Positions 51,729-60,887 of a stretch of DNA of 64,000 nt are shown here, one piece after another. The stretch covers positions 38,078 through 102,077 of the forward strand of contig DAOUJS010000091.1 of the NCBI GenBank assembly GCA_034422355.1, read 5' to 3'. The notes beneath the pieces are model-generated. The model saw only the letters and a list, made by a program, of their open reading frames with translations. It searched no databases and was not told the DNA's origin. A program made the translations under genes and the position numbers. The stretch comes from CATOSP01 sp034422355 (lineage in GTDB: Bacteria; Chloroflexota; Dehalococcoidia; Lucifugimonadales; UBA3495). How positions within the stretch are numbered: the stretch's first letter is position 1; each line of letters opens with the position of its first letter.

Positions 51729-54314
51729 CTAGCTGAACCAAAAGGTTGAGCCGTGCTCGCCCTTCTGGACCTCGATGCGCACCGGGAAGGCGTCCTTGAG
51801 GTCTTCCAGGTGGGTGACTACGATAATCTTGTCGAAGTCGTCCTCGATGGCTGCAATCACGTCCAGTATGCGCTCCCGGCCCGCCGCATCCTGGGAGCCG
51901 AAGCCCTCGTCGATGAACAGGGTGGGTAGGGGAGCGCCGACGCGCTGGGCAAGGACTTTGGACAGTCCGATGCGCAGGGCGAGGTTGACGCGGAAGGCTT
52001 CGCCGCCGCTGTACATTTCGTAGCCGCGGGGGCCAAGCTCATCGCTGACATTGATCTGCAACGTCTCTATGGGGTCGCCTCGTCCGCTGCGCCGCTCCCG
52101 CTGTGTCTCAAGCTGGACCTGCATCCGGTTGTCGGTCATCCGCCCCAGCAGGTTGTTGGTCTCCTCCTCCAGCCGGGGCAGCACCGTCTCGATGAGCATG
52201 GCCTGGATTCCCTGCCGCCCGAAAGCGCCCACCAGTTCGCGGCAGACGCTCTGCTGTTCTTCCAGGTCCGACAACTTGGCTGATGACGCCGCGATGTCGC
52301 GCCTGAGGGATTCGATACGCTGCACTTCGCCTTCCAGATGGCCCTGCCTGGCGGCAGCTTCCTGGACGCGGCCCTCGATTTGCCGGTGCTCCGTCTCCTC
52401 GGACTTCAACTGCTCCTGCCAGACCGGGAGGACTTTCACCGACTCGACGATGGCGGCACGTTGCTGTCCCAGCCGGTCCAGTTCGTCGCGGCGGCGTTCC
52501 AGCATGTCGCCGGTACGCTGGAGGGAGTCAAGTTCACCCGGCAGGGACGTTTCGGCGTGAGTGAGTTGGTCCAGCAAAGCCTGGAATCGTTGCAGGGACT
52601 GCATCTCCTCATAGCTGCGTTGACGGGTTTCCTCATCATAGCCGAGGGACTTGATTTTCAGGTCCATGATTTCCAGGTCGGCCAATTCCTGGGCGGCGAA
52701 ATCGTTGCAGGCCAGGGACTCGGATATGCGGGCCGATTCGATGCCGACTGCCTCAAGCTCCTGCTGCGCTCTTTGAGATTCCTGTATCTGGTGTTCCAGC
52801 CTGGGCAGCATGGCCTGCCATTCCTGCTGGGCGGCTGCCAGGGACTTTTCCCGTTGTTCGAGGCCCTTCTCCATGCCCGACTGCCGGGTCTGTAACTCCT
52901 GGAGACGGGCCTGGTTGCGGCGGTAAAGGTCTCGCTTCTCCCTGATGTCGACCTCATAGACTTCGACCAACCGCTGGCAGGAGTCATCGCGGAGTGGGGT
53001 CTGGCACAGTGGGCAGACCGCGCCATCCCCGTTGGAGTTGTTGAGCAGGTCCAGCTTGGCGCGGAGTTCCAGTCCTTCCGTCTTGTACCGCTCGGCCATG
53101 CTGCCGGCCTCGCCTACGGCAGTGAATATAGCGGTCAAGTCCTGGCGTTCAGCCGCAATTTCGACCTCTTCGCCCTTCAGTTCTTCGATGTGGGTGCGCA
53201 CCTTGTCAAGTTCGAGGTTTAGGGCCGGCTCGGCCTGGGCTTTGGGTTGCAGCTCGGTCTTTACCCTGCGTTGAATCTGCTCGGCCCGGGCTTCAAGGCG
53301 GGACCGGGCCGCATCGATGGTACGGAGAATGCCTTCTCTCTGGCCGCGCAGCATGTCAAACTCGGCGCGGGCCATTTCGAGAGACCGGTACTTCTCTATA
53401 GCGGCATCCATACGTTTGGCTCCATCCCTGACCTGTTCCGCGTCTTCAATCAGAGACCTGAATTGCGTAACGCGAGCATCCGCAGCGGCCAGTGCGGACT
53501 CAAGCTCGGAAATGTCCTTCCGGGAATTGCGAATCTGGCCTTCCAGGGATGTAAGGGCGTCCTGCTGCCGCAGCAGCTCCTCCACCCGGCCCCGGAGACC
53601 CTCGACGGCGTGCCGCTGCTCGACAAGCTGAAGGTCCAGTTGGGCGCGGCTGGCCTGCACCTCGGCAAGCTGGCTCAACGGGTCTCCGGCGTGTTCCAGG
53701 TCTTCCCGCATCCGGGCCAAAGCGCCCTCCACCTCGGCGGCAGCGGTCTGTGCGCCGGAGAGCCTTTCCCTGGCCCTGGCCTGGAGGCGGTCGTAAGCCT
53801 CCAGACCCATGATCCGGGCCAGCACGGCCTTGCGCTCGGCGGGGGTCTTGCCGGTGAACTCTCCGGCCCGGCCCTGGAGCAGGAACGCAGAGTTGATAAA
53901 GGTGTCGTAGTCCATGCCCACGGCCTGGACGATTTTGGCCTCGGTCTCCCGCACGCTGTTGCCGGTGATGGGCTGCGGGCTACCTGCGCCGAGGACCTGC
54001 AACTGGAGGTCAGTAACTCCCTGGCGACGCCTGGTCCCGCCGCGGGAGCGGCTGCGGATGACCCGGTATGGTGTGTCCCTAGCGAGGAAATCCAATTCGA
54101 CCCGGCACTCCTCTGCCCCATAGGAGATCAGGTCGTCCTGGGACTTGCCCCTGGCCTCGCCCCAGAGGCACCAGGCGATGGCGTCCAGCATGGCCGACTT
54201 GCCGTGGCCATTTGCGCCGCACAGGCAGGCCACGTGGATTCCGGCAAAGTCCAGGGTGGGGACATCCTCCCGGTAGCTGAGGAAGTTACGCAGGGTCAGG
54301 CGTTGGGGTATCAT
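51729..54314 (-). CDS. sbcC: SbcC/Rad50-like SMC ATPase
   Basis: 861 residues. Walker A is GANGHGKSAMLDA near residue 40; a long coiled coil surrounds the zinc hook CPLC (C434); the ABC signature SGGEAFRVNLALRI and Walker B TLFIDEGFGSQD are at the C-terminus. With an Mre11/SbcD partner it processes DNA ends and hairpins. An SbcD-like gene is not adjacent; the only candidate in this window is at 17290. Confidence 0.93.
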   Translation of the reverse strand: MIPQRLTLRNFLSYREDVPTLDFAGIHVACLCGANGHGKSAMLDAIAWCLWGEARGKSQDDLISYGAEECRVELDFLARDTPYRVIRSRSRGGTRRRQGVTDLQLQVLGAGSPQPITGNSVRETEAKIVQAVGMDYDTFINSAFLLQGRAGEFTGKTPAERKAVLARIMGLEAYDRLQARARERLSGAQTAAAEVEGALARMREDLEHAGDPLSQLAEVQASRAQLDLQLVEQRHAVEGLRGRVEELLRQQDALTSLEGQIRNSRKDISELESALAAADARVTQFRSLIEDAEQVRDGAKRMDAAIEKYRSLEMARAEFDMLRGQREGILRTIDAARSRLEARAEQIQRRVKTELQPKAQAEPALNLELDKVRTHIEELKGEEVEIAAERQDLTAIFTAVGEAGSMAERYKTEGLELRAKLDLLNNSNGDGAVCPLCQTPLRDDSCQRLVEVYEVDIREKRDLYRRNQARLQELQTRQSGMEKGLEQREKSLAAAQQEWQAMLPRLEHQIQESQRAQQELEAVGIESARISESLACNDFAAQELADLEIMDLKIKSLGYDEETRQRSYEEMQSLQRFQALLDQLTHAETSLPGELDSLQRTGDMLERRRDELDRLGQQRAAIVESVKVLPVWQEQLKSEETEHRQIEGRVQEAAARQGHLEGEVQRIESLRRDIAASSAKLSDLEEQQSVCRELVGAFGRQGIQAMLIETVLPRLEEETNNLLGRMTDNRMQVQLETQRERRSGRGDPIETLQINVSDELGPRGYEMYSGGEAFRVNLALRIGLSKVLAQRVGAPLPTLFIDEGFGSQDAAGRERILDVIAAIEDDFDKIIVVTHLEDLKDAFPVRIEVQKGEHGSTFWFS

Positions 54315-54387
54315 AGGCGGTTACCCAATTCTATCACTGAAGACGAGTGAAGGCCGTCCGGCGGGCGTTTGTCTGATAGGAAATTGC

Positions 54388-55261
54388 CTACCCTGCCCAT
54401 CCTTTACGCATAGCGAGGGTGACCATTGCCACCAGGTTCGTCTTGAAATTCGGAGCGGAAAATGTCTGCCCGCTGTCTTTGTAGGTGACCCAAGTTTGGC
54501 CCGAGATGTCGGAAGGGGGGTGGCGGGCAGCCTTCCGACCTTATTGGAAGCACTCGCACGCCCCAGGTGAGGGCTATTCCCATTTCAATCATTACGTTGG
54601 GGTTAAAGTCGGATGTCTCGAATACTGCGATGTCGGACGAAATAATGCCCCGCACGATTTGGTTGAATATATGCTCGCCGTAACCGGCACGAAGCTCTTT
54701 GAAGTCCAGGAGAATCCGGTCGTTGCCCGGGGTGGAGTTGTATTGCATGACTGCGCCGCTAAATTCGTTCTCCAGGTTTTTCACAAGCCGGTCTGAATCG
54801 TAATTTACCGACTTGAACTGATAGCCGAATACTACTCGAAGAGAGTCTTGTTTCTGCCTTGTTGTGTATATATATTCCCAATCCTGGTCGGTAAACCCGT
54901 AAGGCGAACCGATGGGGGCCGGCAGCCTGGGGATTCTGAAGTCGCCCGGATACTGCGATTGAGAATCGTCAGGACTGCCAGGCATTGCCATCAACAGTTT
55001 GTATTGGTACTGACCATAGGGAGTTAGCCAGACGTTGAACTTCCCATTATCAAACTGATTGACGTGAGCGCATCCGTTGTTTTCCAAAAACACAGCGGCA
55101 TCAAGCGCCCTGTGGGGCGGCAGCGTTGCCTTAATATGCCCATCCGACAATAGGTGGCGTCCACGTTTGGCGTCTTCTTCCGGATTAGCGTATGTGGGGA
55201 GGGCATACTCTGCCAGGAATTTCAGCAATGATATGCCGTCTCGTTCCATTTGAACGCTCAT
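54388..55261 (-). CDS. wHTH plus TIR-like effector protein, frameshifted near the 3' end
   Basis: About 290 residues. The first 100 look like a winged helix (RALDAAVFLENNGCAHV, WLTPYGQYQYKLL). From about residue 140, SLRVVFGYQFKSVNYDSDRL through SSDIAVFETSDFNPNVMIEMGIAL fits a TIR-like/nucleotide-hydrolase-type domain as found in defence effectors. In the uninterrupted frame the end (FRHLGPNLGHLQRQR, stop 54404) is unnatural. Removing one C from the run at 54515-54520 gives SDISGQTWVTYKDSGQTF to a stop at 54388, the expected strand-rich end. Start ATG 55261; GTG 55273 possible. Confidence 0.65.
54508..54539. repeat. 9-bp inverted repeat with the six-base homopolymer at the frameshift
   Basis: GTCGGAAGG (54508-54516) and its complement (54531-54539) enclose 14 bases; the G6 run at 54515-54520 overlaps the left arm. 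Homopolymer plus hairpin is a classic site for slippage in vivo or in sequencing. Confidence 0.85.
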
Positions 55262-55304
55262 TGCAAGTTCCACGCTTGGCGGTTACTTCACCAGAAACTC
55301 TTGC

Positions 55305-55334
55305 GTGTTGAGGGTACCCGTGTTGAGTGTACCA
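55305..55334. repeat. 15-bp tandem repeat, two mismatches
   Basis: GTGTTGAGGGTACCC followed by GTGTTGAGTGTACCA, in the intergenic region upstream of the TIR-like gene. Confidence 0.75.
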
Positions 55335-55524
55335 TTGATTTTAGCCACCGCAAGTCGTTACCGGCAATCATAACCACAGCGACTTAGGCAGGCGCCACAA
55401 TTCCACTCGGTTGCTTGCTCGGCAGCCTTGACCCTACTATCCAGCCCTGCATACAATCGTGAAACGGGTATGACATAAGACTGCAAAAACTGAGGCCTTA
55501 TCTGGTCTGCAAGGAAGTGGCGGA

Positions 55525-56859
55525 GTGCTAGAGAACCTGACCGAGAAGTTGACCGGGATAATGGGGCGGCTCACAAGCAGGGGCCGTTTGACCGAGAAGG
55601 ATATCGATGAGGCGATGGGACAGGTGCGCCGGTCTCTGCTGGAGGCGGACGTCAACTTCCGGGTGGCCAGGGATTTCGTGGCGGCGGTCAAGGAGAGGGC
55701 CCAGGGCACGGATGTGATGGAGAGTCTCACGCCGGGGCAGCAGGTTGTAAAGATCGTCCACGAAGAACTGACGGCCATGCTGGACGGCGGAGACCACGGG
55801 ATTGTACCGTCCAGCCGTCCCACCAATTCGATTATGATGGTGGGGCTTCAGGGTTCGGGGAAGACCACCACGGCGGCCAAGCTGGCCCTGGCACTGCGCC
55901 GCCAGAACCACCGTTCTCTGCTGGTGGCAGCTGACCTTCGACGCCCGGCGGCGATCCAGCAGCTTGAGACTCTGGGCCGCCAGTTGGACATCCCCGTCTA
56001 CTCCGAAGACCCTGCTTCTTCCTCTGCGGTGCAGGTGGCCAGGGCCGGGTTAAGACGCGCCGAGGAACTCGGGTTGAACTGGGCGATTATCGATACCGGA
56101 GGCCGTCTCCAGATCGACGAAGAGCTGATGGAAGAACTGGAGAACATCAAGGACGCCACCAGTCCCCATGAAGTGTTGCTGGTGGTGGACGCCATGACCG
56201 GGCAGGACGCCGTGAACGCGGCTGAAGGCTTCCACCAACGGGTCTCCCTCACCGGCCTGATCATGAGCAAGATGGACGGCGATGCCAGGGGCGGAGCGGC
56301 ATTGTCGGTTACCCGCGTGACCGGAGTGCCCATCAAGTACATGGGCGTGGGAGAACGCCCCGACGCTCTGGAACAGTTCCATCCCGACCGGATGGCCTCC
56401 CGCATCCTGGCGATGGGGGACGTGCTGTCGCTGATAGAGAAGGCCCAGGAAGCGGTGGACGAGAATCAGGCCAAGGAGTTGGAGCGCAAGTTCCGGCAGG
56501 CCACTTTCGACCTTGAGGACTTCCTGACGCAGATCCAAGCGGTCAAGAAGATTGGATCGTTGAGCGATATTGTCGGGATGATCCCCGGCATGAACCAGAT
56601 GAACAACCGGAAGCTGGCCGGTTCATTTGACGATGATCAGGTCAAGCGGGTTGAGGCGATTATCCGCTCCATGACGCCGGAGGAGAGGCGGCGTCCTGAG
56701 ATACTGAACGGCAGCCGCAAGCGCCGGATTTCCAGGGGGAGCGGCACGACTCCCCAGGACATCAACCAGCTGCTCAACCAGTTCCGGCAGACCCAGAGGC
56801 TGATGCGGCAGCTTTCCCGCTCCCGCAACCCCCGGAACCTGATGAACATGTTCCGGTAG
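55525..56859 (+). CDS. ffh: Signal recognition particle protein Ffh
   Basis: 444 residues from a GTG. Ffh binds signal peptides and SRP RNA and delivers nascent membrane proteins to FtsY. N domain (LTEKDIDEAMGQVRRSLLEADVN), G domain with GLQGSGKTTTAAKLA, AADLRRPAAIQQL, DTGGR and TKMDG-like SKMDGDARGG, then the M domain ending in RSRNPRNLMNMFR. Complete and highly conserved. No SRP RNA was recognised in the 263 bases upstream. Confidence 0.98.
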   Translation: MLENLTEKLTGIMGRLTSRGRLTEKDIDEAMGQVRRSLLEADVNFRVARDFVAAVKERAQGTDVMESLTPGQQVVKIVHEELTAMLDGGDHGIVPSSRPTNSIMMVGLQGSGKTTTAAKLALALRRQNHRSLLVAADLRRPAAIQQLETLGRQLDIPVYSEDPASSSAVQVARAGLRRAEELGLNWAIIDTGGRLQIDEELMEELENIKDATSPHEVLLVVDAMTGQDAVNAAEGFHQRVSLTGLIMSKMDGDARGGAALSVTRVTGVPIKYMGVGERPDALEQFHPDRMASRILAMGDVLSLIEKAQEAVDENQAKELERKFRQATFDLEDFLTQIQAVKKIGSLSDIVGMIPGMNQMNNRKLAGSFDDDQVKRVEAIIRSMTPEERRRPEILNGSRKRRISRGSGTTPQDINQLLNQFRQTQRLMRQLSRSRNPRNLMNMFR

Positions 56860-56865
56860 AAGTGT

Positions 56866-57788
56866 CTATCCCATCGGGTTGCGCATGGCGGCGAACATGT
56901 ACACCGTAGCGTAAGTGCGCCAGGGTGACCAACGGGCGCAGAACTCCTCAACCTCGGCGTCGTCAATGGGTTCACCCTGGAAGTAGAGGGCTGACATCGT
57001 CCGCCGGAGTGCCAGGTCGCCCAAGGGCAAAGCATCGGGGCGGCCCAGGGCGCGCACCAGGAGCCATTGGGCGGTCCAGTTGCCTACGCCCCGCAGCTTC
57101 GTTACCTGGCTAACCACTTCCCGGTCTTCAAGGAGGCGCAGCGACTCCAGGCCGTCCGATTCCTCCAGGGCGGCGAGGGCGATACCGCGAATGTACTCGG
57201 CCTTGCGCCAGCTTAATTTCATCCCGCGCAGCTCTTCCACCGGCAAAGCCGCCAATGTTTCCGGGCGGGGAAAGGCGTAGTACCGAAAGCCGTCCACGTC
57301 CAGGTGGGGGCCGTAGGTCTCTATCAGAAGGGTGCGAATAATCCTGGCGACCTGGGTGCTGATCTGCTGCCCCAGTATGGCCAGCACCAGGGCCTCGAAG
57401 ACGGATGCGGTGTGGGGCAGTGCAACCCGTGGAACCGCTTGGTGATTCCCGACATGGTCTCGTCGCCGCTGACCATGTCGTAGAAGGGCCGCAGGTCCTG
57501 TTCGGCCCCCAGCAGCCAGCTTACCAGCGTCGATGCCTTGGTTTGGCTGTCATCGTCCAGGCTTTGGCCCTGCAACCTGACCTTCAGCCGCGGCTCCTCA
57601 ACGCTGCCCGCGGAGGATACCGAAGCCAGGACCAGATTTCCGTCCAGATCGAGGAGGCGGCGGTAAACACCGTTTTCCAGGGAGTCAGAGCCGTACCGTG
57701 CCTGATAGTAAGTGTGATACCCGGCGGTAATGTCGAAGCTGAATGGAGCAACCGGTTCCAGGATCACGGTTCTCTGTTCCATGTTCAC
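56866..57788 (-). CDS. alkA: DNA-3-methyladenine glycosylase II (AlkA-like), frameshifted
   Basis: Two overlapping frames form one AlkA. The first (from ATG 57788, about 120 residues) gives the N-terminal domain through RFHGLHCPTP. The second reads ASVFEALVLAILGQQIS on to 56866 with the helix-hairpin-helix LRGVGNWTAQWLL and catalytic Asp in LPLGDLALRR. They join if one base is added near 57409. The rebuilt protein of about 307 residues would remove alkylated bases. The start overlaps the end of thpR by four bases. Either a recent frameshift or a sequence error. Confidence 0.8.
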
Positions 57789-58375
57789 CGCAACTCCACC
57801 ATTCCCAGGTCAGCGTAGATTGCGCCCTGTGGCGTCAGAGTGCTTTGGACCAGGTGTACTGTCCCAATTTGCCAGGGTTCCACCGGGGGCAGCGTGGTGG
57901 ACGACACCGCATCTCCGATGGCCCGACGCTGTCTGGGAGTGGCCCCGTCGCGCACCCGTCCGATGGTAAGGTGGGCGCGGAATGGCCTGCGCTCCCGTTG
58001 AAACCCGGCTCCGGTCATGGCCGTTTCTACCGCATCCTGAAGGCTTGCCAGGGCGTCAAGGCCGCCGCCGACTCCGGCCCACAATACCCGGGGCCGCTCA
58101 CGGTTGGGGAACATTCCCAAGCCTGACAGTACCAACGAAAATGGAGAATGGTCACGGCAGGACTCTTCAGCAGCCTCCAGCAACTCGACTGCCCGGCTCG
58201 ACGATATGTTGCCCAGAAATTTCAAGGTCAGGTGGATGCCATTCGGGTCTACCCAGCGGACCTGGCGGCCCGCGGTATCCGCCAATTCGCGGATTGTCCG
58301 GTCAAGGGTCTGCCGCGCCTGCTCCGAAATGTGAAGGGCAATGAAGGCCCGTATCTCCGTTCCGGGAGTTGCCAT
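57785..58375 (-). CDS. thpR: RNA 2',3'-cyclic phosphodiesterase (ThpR/LigT)
   Basis: 196 residues from ATG 58375. It opens RNA 2',3'-cyclic phosphates. The two HxTx motifs are HLTLKFLG near residue 42 and HLTIGRVR near residue 130, both intact. The start lies three bases from the mug stop, and its end overlaps alkA, so the three genes form one tight operon. Confidence 0.93.
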   Translation of the reverse strand: MATPGTEIRAFIALHISEQARQTLDRTIRELADTAGRQVRWVDPNGIHLTLKFLGNISSSRAVELLEAAEESCRDHSPFSLVLSGLGMFPNRERPRVLWAGVGGGLDALASLQDAVETAMTGAGFQRERRPFRAHLTIGRVRDGATPRQRRAIGDAVSSTTLPPVEPWQIGTVHLVQSTLTPQGAIYADLGMVELR

Positions 58376-58377
58376 TT

Positions 58378-58929
58378 CTAGTCCCGTCCAGCCGTCTCTG
58401 CCAGCAACTCCCCCAAACGGCGGTACCACTCCGCCAGGTCGTTTAGCGAATAGACGGCGTTGGCCGGGCTGGGATTAGGCGTGACGAAGATGCGTGTGTT
58501 GCCGATAAGACGCGGCTGTAGGCCCAATTCCGGCGATTCCCTGACCCCCTCGGCATAGCGGAGATACGCCTTGAACGCCGTGACTCCGTGGAAATTGGCG
58601 ACACGGGGCTGAAATTGCAGGAGCTTGTCACGGAGCACCGGGGCCCAGTGACGGAAGTCGGCGGCCTTTAGTCCCGAACCTTGGGCAGTGGCCCGCTTCA
58701 CCACGTCGGTAAACCCGATGCCGCGGTCAAGCAGGCTGGCGTCGTCTTCAGGCCTCAGAAGGTCAACGCCTGCAAGCCCGGAGAGGTTCAGGGCCGGCCA
58801 GAAGCGGTTGCGCGGGTTGGCGAAATAGTGGCCGGTGCGGATGGATGGAAGAGAAGGGTTCAGGCCGACGAACACCAGATCAAGACCCCGGCGAAGATAG
58901 TCCGGCAATGTTGGCGTCTCTTCCATCAA
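58378..58929 (-). CDS. mug: Mismatch-specific uracil/thymine-DNA glycosylase (Mug)
   Basis: 183 residues. VFVGLNPSLPSIRTGHYFANPRNRFW carries the active-site GLNPS and the RFW segment; VTPNPSPANA is the second loop. Mug removes U or T opposite G and ethenocytosine. First gene of the coupled repair operon mug-thpR-alkA. Confidence 0.92.
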   Translation of the reverse strand: MMEETPTLPDYLRRGLDLVFVGLNPSLPSIRTGHYFANPRNRFWPALNLSGLAGVDLLRPEDDASLLDRGIGFTDVVKRATAQGSGLKAADFRHWAPVLRDKLLQFQPRVANFHGVTAFKAYLRYAEGVRESPELGLQPRLIGNTRIFVTPNPSPANAVYSLNDLAEWYRRLGELLAETAGRD

Positions 58930-58966
58930 TTGCTCCAGTTGCTCCTGATTTGTTTTCGATACAAAG

Positions 58967-59806
58967 TTAGAACCCGAACAGAGCTGTGGCCGTGCCCGCT
59001 GTGATAGCAGACCGCGTCTCCGAGTCGATCCCGGCTTCGTCCATGTGCTTCAATGCCCTGGAGGCGGACATTAGAGGGTAGTCGCTGGCGAACATGATCC
59101 TGTCCGGCCCCACCAGCCGTGCGACTTCATTGTAAACCTCGGGCTGGTATAGGAATGGGCTGGCGGCGGAATCGAAATATACGTTGCGGATTAGATCAGG
59201 GACTTCGGGCATCAGCGCGTAGAAGGGCAAACCGCCACCCCAGTGGGCGCAGATGATGACGTTGTCCGGGAAGTCGCAGATGAACCTGTAGATCTTGTCA
59301 GGCGTGGTACGTCCCTTGCCGGGGTACTCGTGACCCACAGGCTCTGAACAGTGAATCAGGACGGGCAGCCCCAACCGCCGGGCCGTGTCCATGAGCGGGA
59401 ACAGGGATTCCGCATCGGCGATGTCGAACCCCTGGGTGTCCGGGTGCAACTCGCCTATGCCACTCAGCCCGCGGGTAGCGCAACGTTCCACCTCCACCAC
59501 CGCCGCTTCACCCCAGGCGGGGTTGACCGTGCAGAAGCCCGTCAACCTGCGGGGATAACGGTCTACTGACTTGATGATGTAGTCGTTGTTCTCCTGCGCC
59601 AATTCCTGGCTGGACCATCCCAGGCCCATTGCTACGGCCCGGTCCACACCGTCGCCGTCCATGTCGCGGACCAGCGCATCGGCAGTGGCCAGCCTTCCCC
59701 TGGCAGTGGAAAACATGGAGGCAAAGGTCGCATCCCTGCCAGCTAATTCGGCGCGGCGCAGTTCGAATTCGGGCGGCGTGATATGACAGTGGGAGTCTAT
59801 CAGCAT
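58967..59806 (-). CDS. Amidohydrolase family (PF04909) metal-dependent hydrolase
   Basis: 279 residues from ATG 59806. MLIDSHCHITPPEF supplies the HxH metal ligands; LPVLIHCSEP, DNVIICAHWGGGLPF and IMFASDYPLM (final Asp) complete the amidohydrolase-2 barrel. Related enzymes include 2-pyrone-4,6-dicarboxylate hydrolase and ACMS decarboxylase. Divergent from the transketolase operon; substrate unknown. Confidence 0.9.
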   Translation of the reverse strand: MLIDSHCHITPPEFELRRAELAGRDATFASMFSTARGRLATADALVRDMDGDGVDRAVAMGLGWSSQELAQENNDYIIKSVDRYPRRLTGFCTVNPAWGEAAVVEVERCATRGLSGIGELHPDTQGFDIADAESLFPLMDTARRLGLPVLIHCSEPVGHEYPGKGRTTPDKIYRFICDFPDNVIICAHWGGGLPFYALMPEVPDLIRNVYFDSAASPFLYQPEVYNEVARLVGPDRIMFASDYPLMSASRALKHMDEAGIDSETRSAITAGTATALFGF

Positions 59807-59908
59807 TCTTGAGAACTTTGCTCCATCCCCAGTGAGGGCTTGGAGGGGACGTGAAGGATCCGCCCCTCGATGTGGCCCCAATTATACATACGCCGCCATC
59901 TGATTACC

Positions 59909-59938
59909 TAGACATCCCGACGAGGGCGGGCTTATAAT
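59909..59938 (+). promoter_or_regulatory. Promoter of the transketolase operon
   Basis: TAGACA (59909-59914), 18-base spacer and TATAAT (59933-59938). Start of transcription near 59945, about 80 bases of leader before the TTG at 60027. The complementary ATTATA at 59881-59886 gives a TATAAT for the divergent amidohydrolase. Confidence 0.6.
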
Positions 59939-60026
59939 TTGTTGCGCCGAATTTCGACCCTAGACTATTTGCGCATGGCTCCAACCCAGTAAAGACCATC
60001 AGGCGCAGGTCAAGCGGGGGTGAGAG

Positions 60027-60887
60027 TTGACCACTAGGGACACAGCAGGAAATGGCAGCGGGACCGGGACAACTCCGGGGCATGACGCCGAATCGTTAGC
60101 CCTTCTGGCCAGGGAATTGCGGCGCGACGTTATCCAGTCCATTTATACCGCAGGGAGCGGCCATGTGGGCGGCTCGCTGTCGGAGTTGGACATTCTCGTC
60201 TGTCTCTATTTCCGGGAGATGCGTCATGACCCCGCCAATCCCCAGTGGCCCGACCGGGACCGGTTGATCTTGAGCAAGGGCCACGCTTCGCCCGGCCTGT
60301 ACGTAGCGCTGGCCAAGGCGGGGTATATCCCCCACGATGAGCTTGAGACTTTCCGCAAGCTGAACAGCAGGTTACAGGGACATGCACACCCCATGGTGCC
60401 CGGAGTCGAGATGAATTCGGGGTCCCTGGGGATGGGGCTTTCCTTTGCCCTGGGATGCGCCCTTGCCGCCAGGATGGATAACCGCGACAGCCTGGTCTAC
60501 GCCATATTGGGTGACGGAGAGTGCGACGAAGGTGAAGTCTGGGAAGCCGCGATGTCCGCCTCTCACCACAAGGCCACCAACCTCATCGCCTTTGTGGACC
60601 GGAACCGTATCCAGAACGACCGGCACACTGACGAAGTGATGACCCTGGAACCGCTGGCGGACAAGTGGCGCGCCTTCGGCTGGCGGGTCTTCGAGACTTC
60701 CGGCCACGACTACGCGGAGTTGCTGGATACCATCGGAAGGGCAAAGCAGGACCGAACTCAACCAACGGTGATTATCGCCCACACGATCAAGGGCAAGGGT
60801 GTCTCCTTCATGGAGGACAACCCGGGGTTTCATGGCCGTGCGCCCAACCAGGAAGAGTTTGAAGCTGCGATGAAGGAGCTCGCATAA
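60027..60887 (+). CDS. Transketolase, N-terminal subunit
   Basis: 286 residues from a TTG start. SIYTAGSGHVGGSLSELDIL, LSKGHASPGLYVALAKAGYI and GDGECDEGEVWEAAMSASHHKATNL carry the thiamine-pyrophosphate binding sites. In this split form the protein supplies the TPP half of transketolase, moving two-carbon units in the pentose phosphate pathway. It overlaps the second subunit by one base (TAATG). Confidence 0.94.
   Translation: MTTRDTAGNGSGTGTTPGHDAESLALLARELRRDVIQSIYTAGSGHVGGSLSELDILVCLYFREMRHDPANPQWPDRDRLILSKGHASPGLYVALAKAGYIPHDELETFRKLNSRLQGHAHPMVPGVEMNSGSLGMGLSFALGCALAARMDNRDSLVYAILGDGECDEGEVWEAAMSASHHKATNLIAFVDRNRIQNDRHTDEVMTLEPLADKWRAFGWRVFETSGHDYAELLDTIGRAKQDRTQPTVIIAHTIKGKGVSFMEDNPGFHGRAPNQEEFEAAMKELA

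Noticed and set aside
54508..54539. Programmed ribosomal frameshift site in the TIR-like gene
   Set aside because: The hairpin overlaps the homopolymer instead of following it at the usual distance, and no canonical heptamer is present; an indel is simpler.
55262..55524. SRP RNA gene upstream of ffh
   Set aside because: The conserved SRP RNA apical loop motif was not found.
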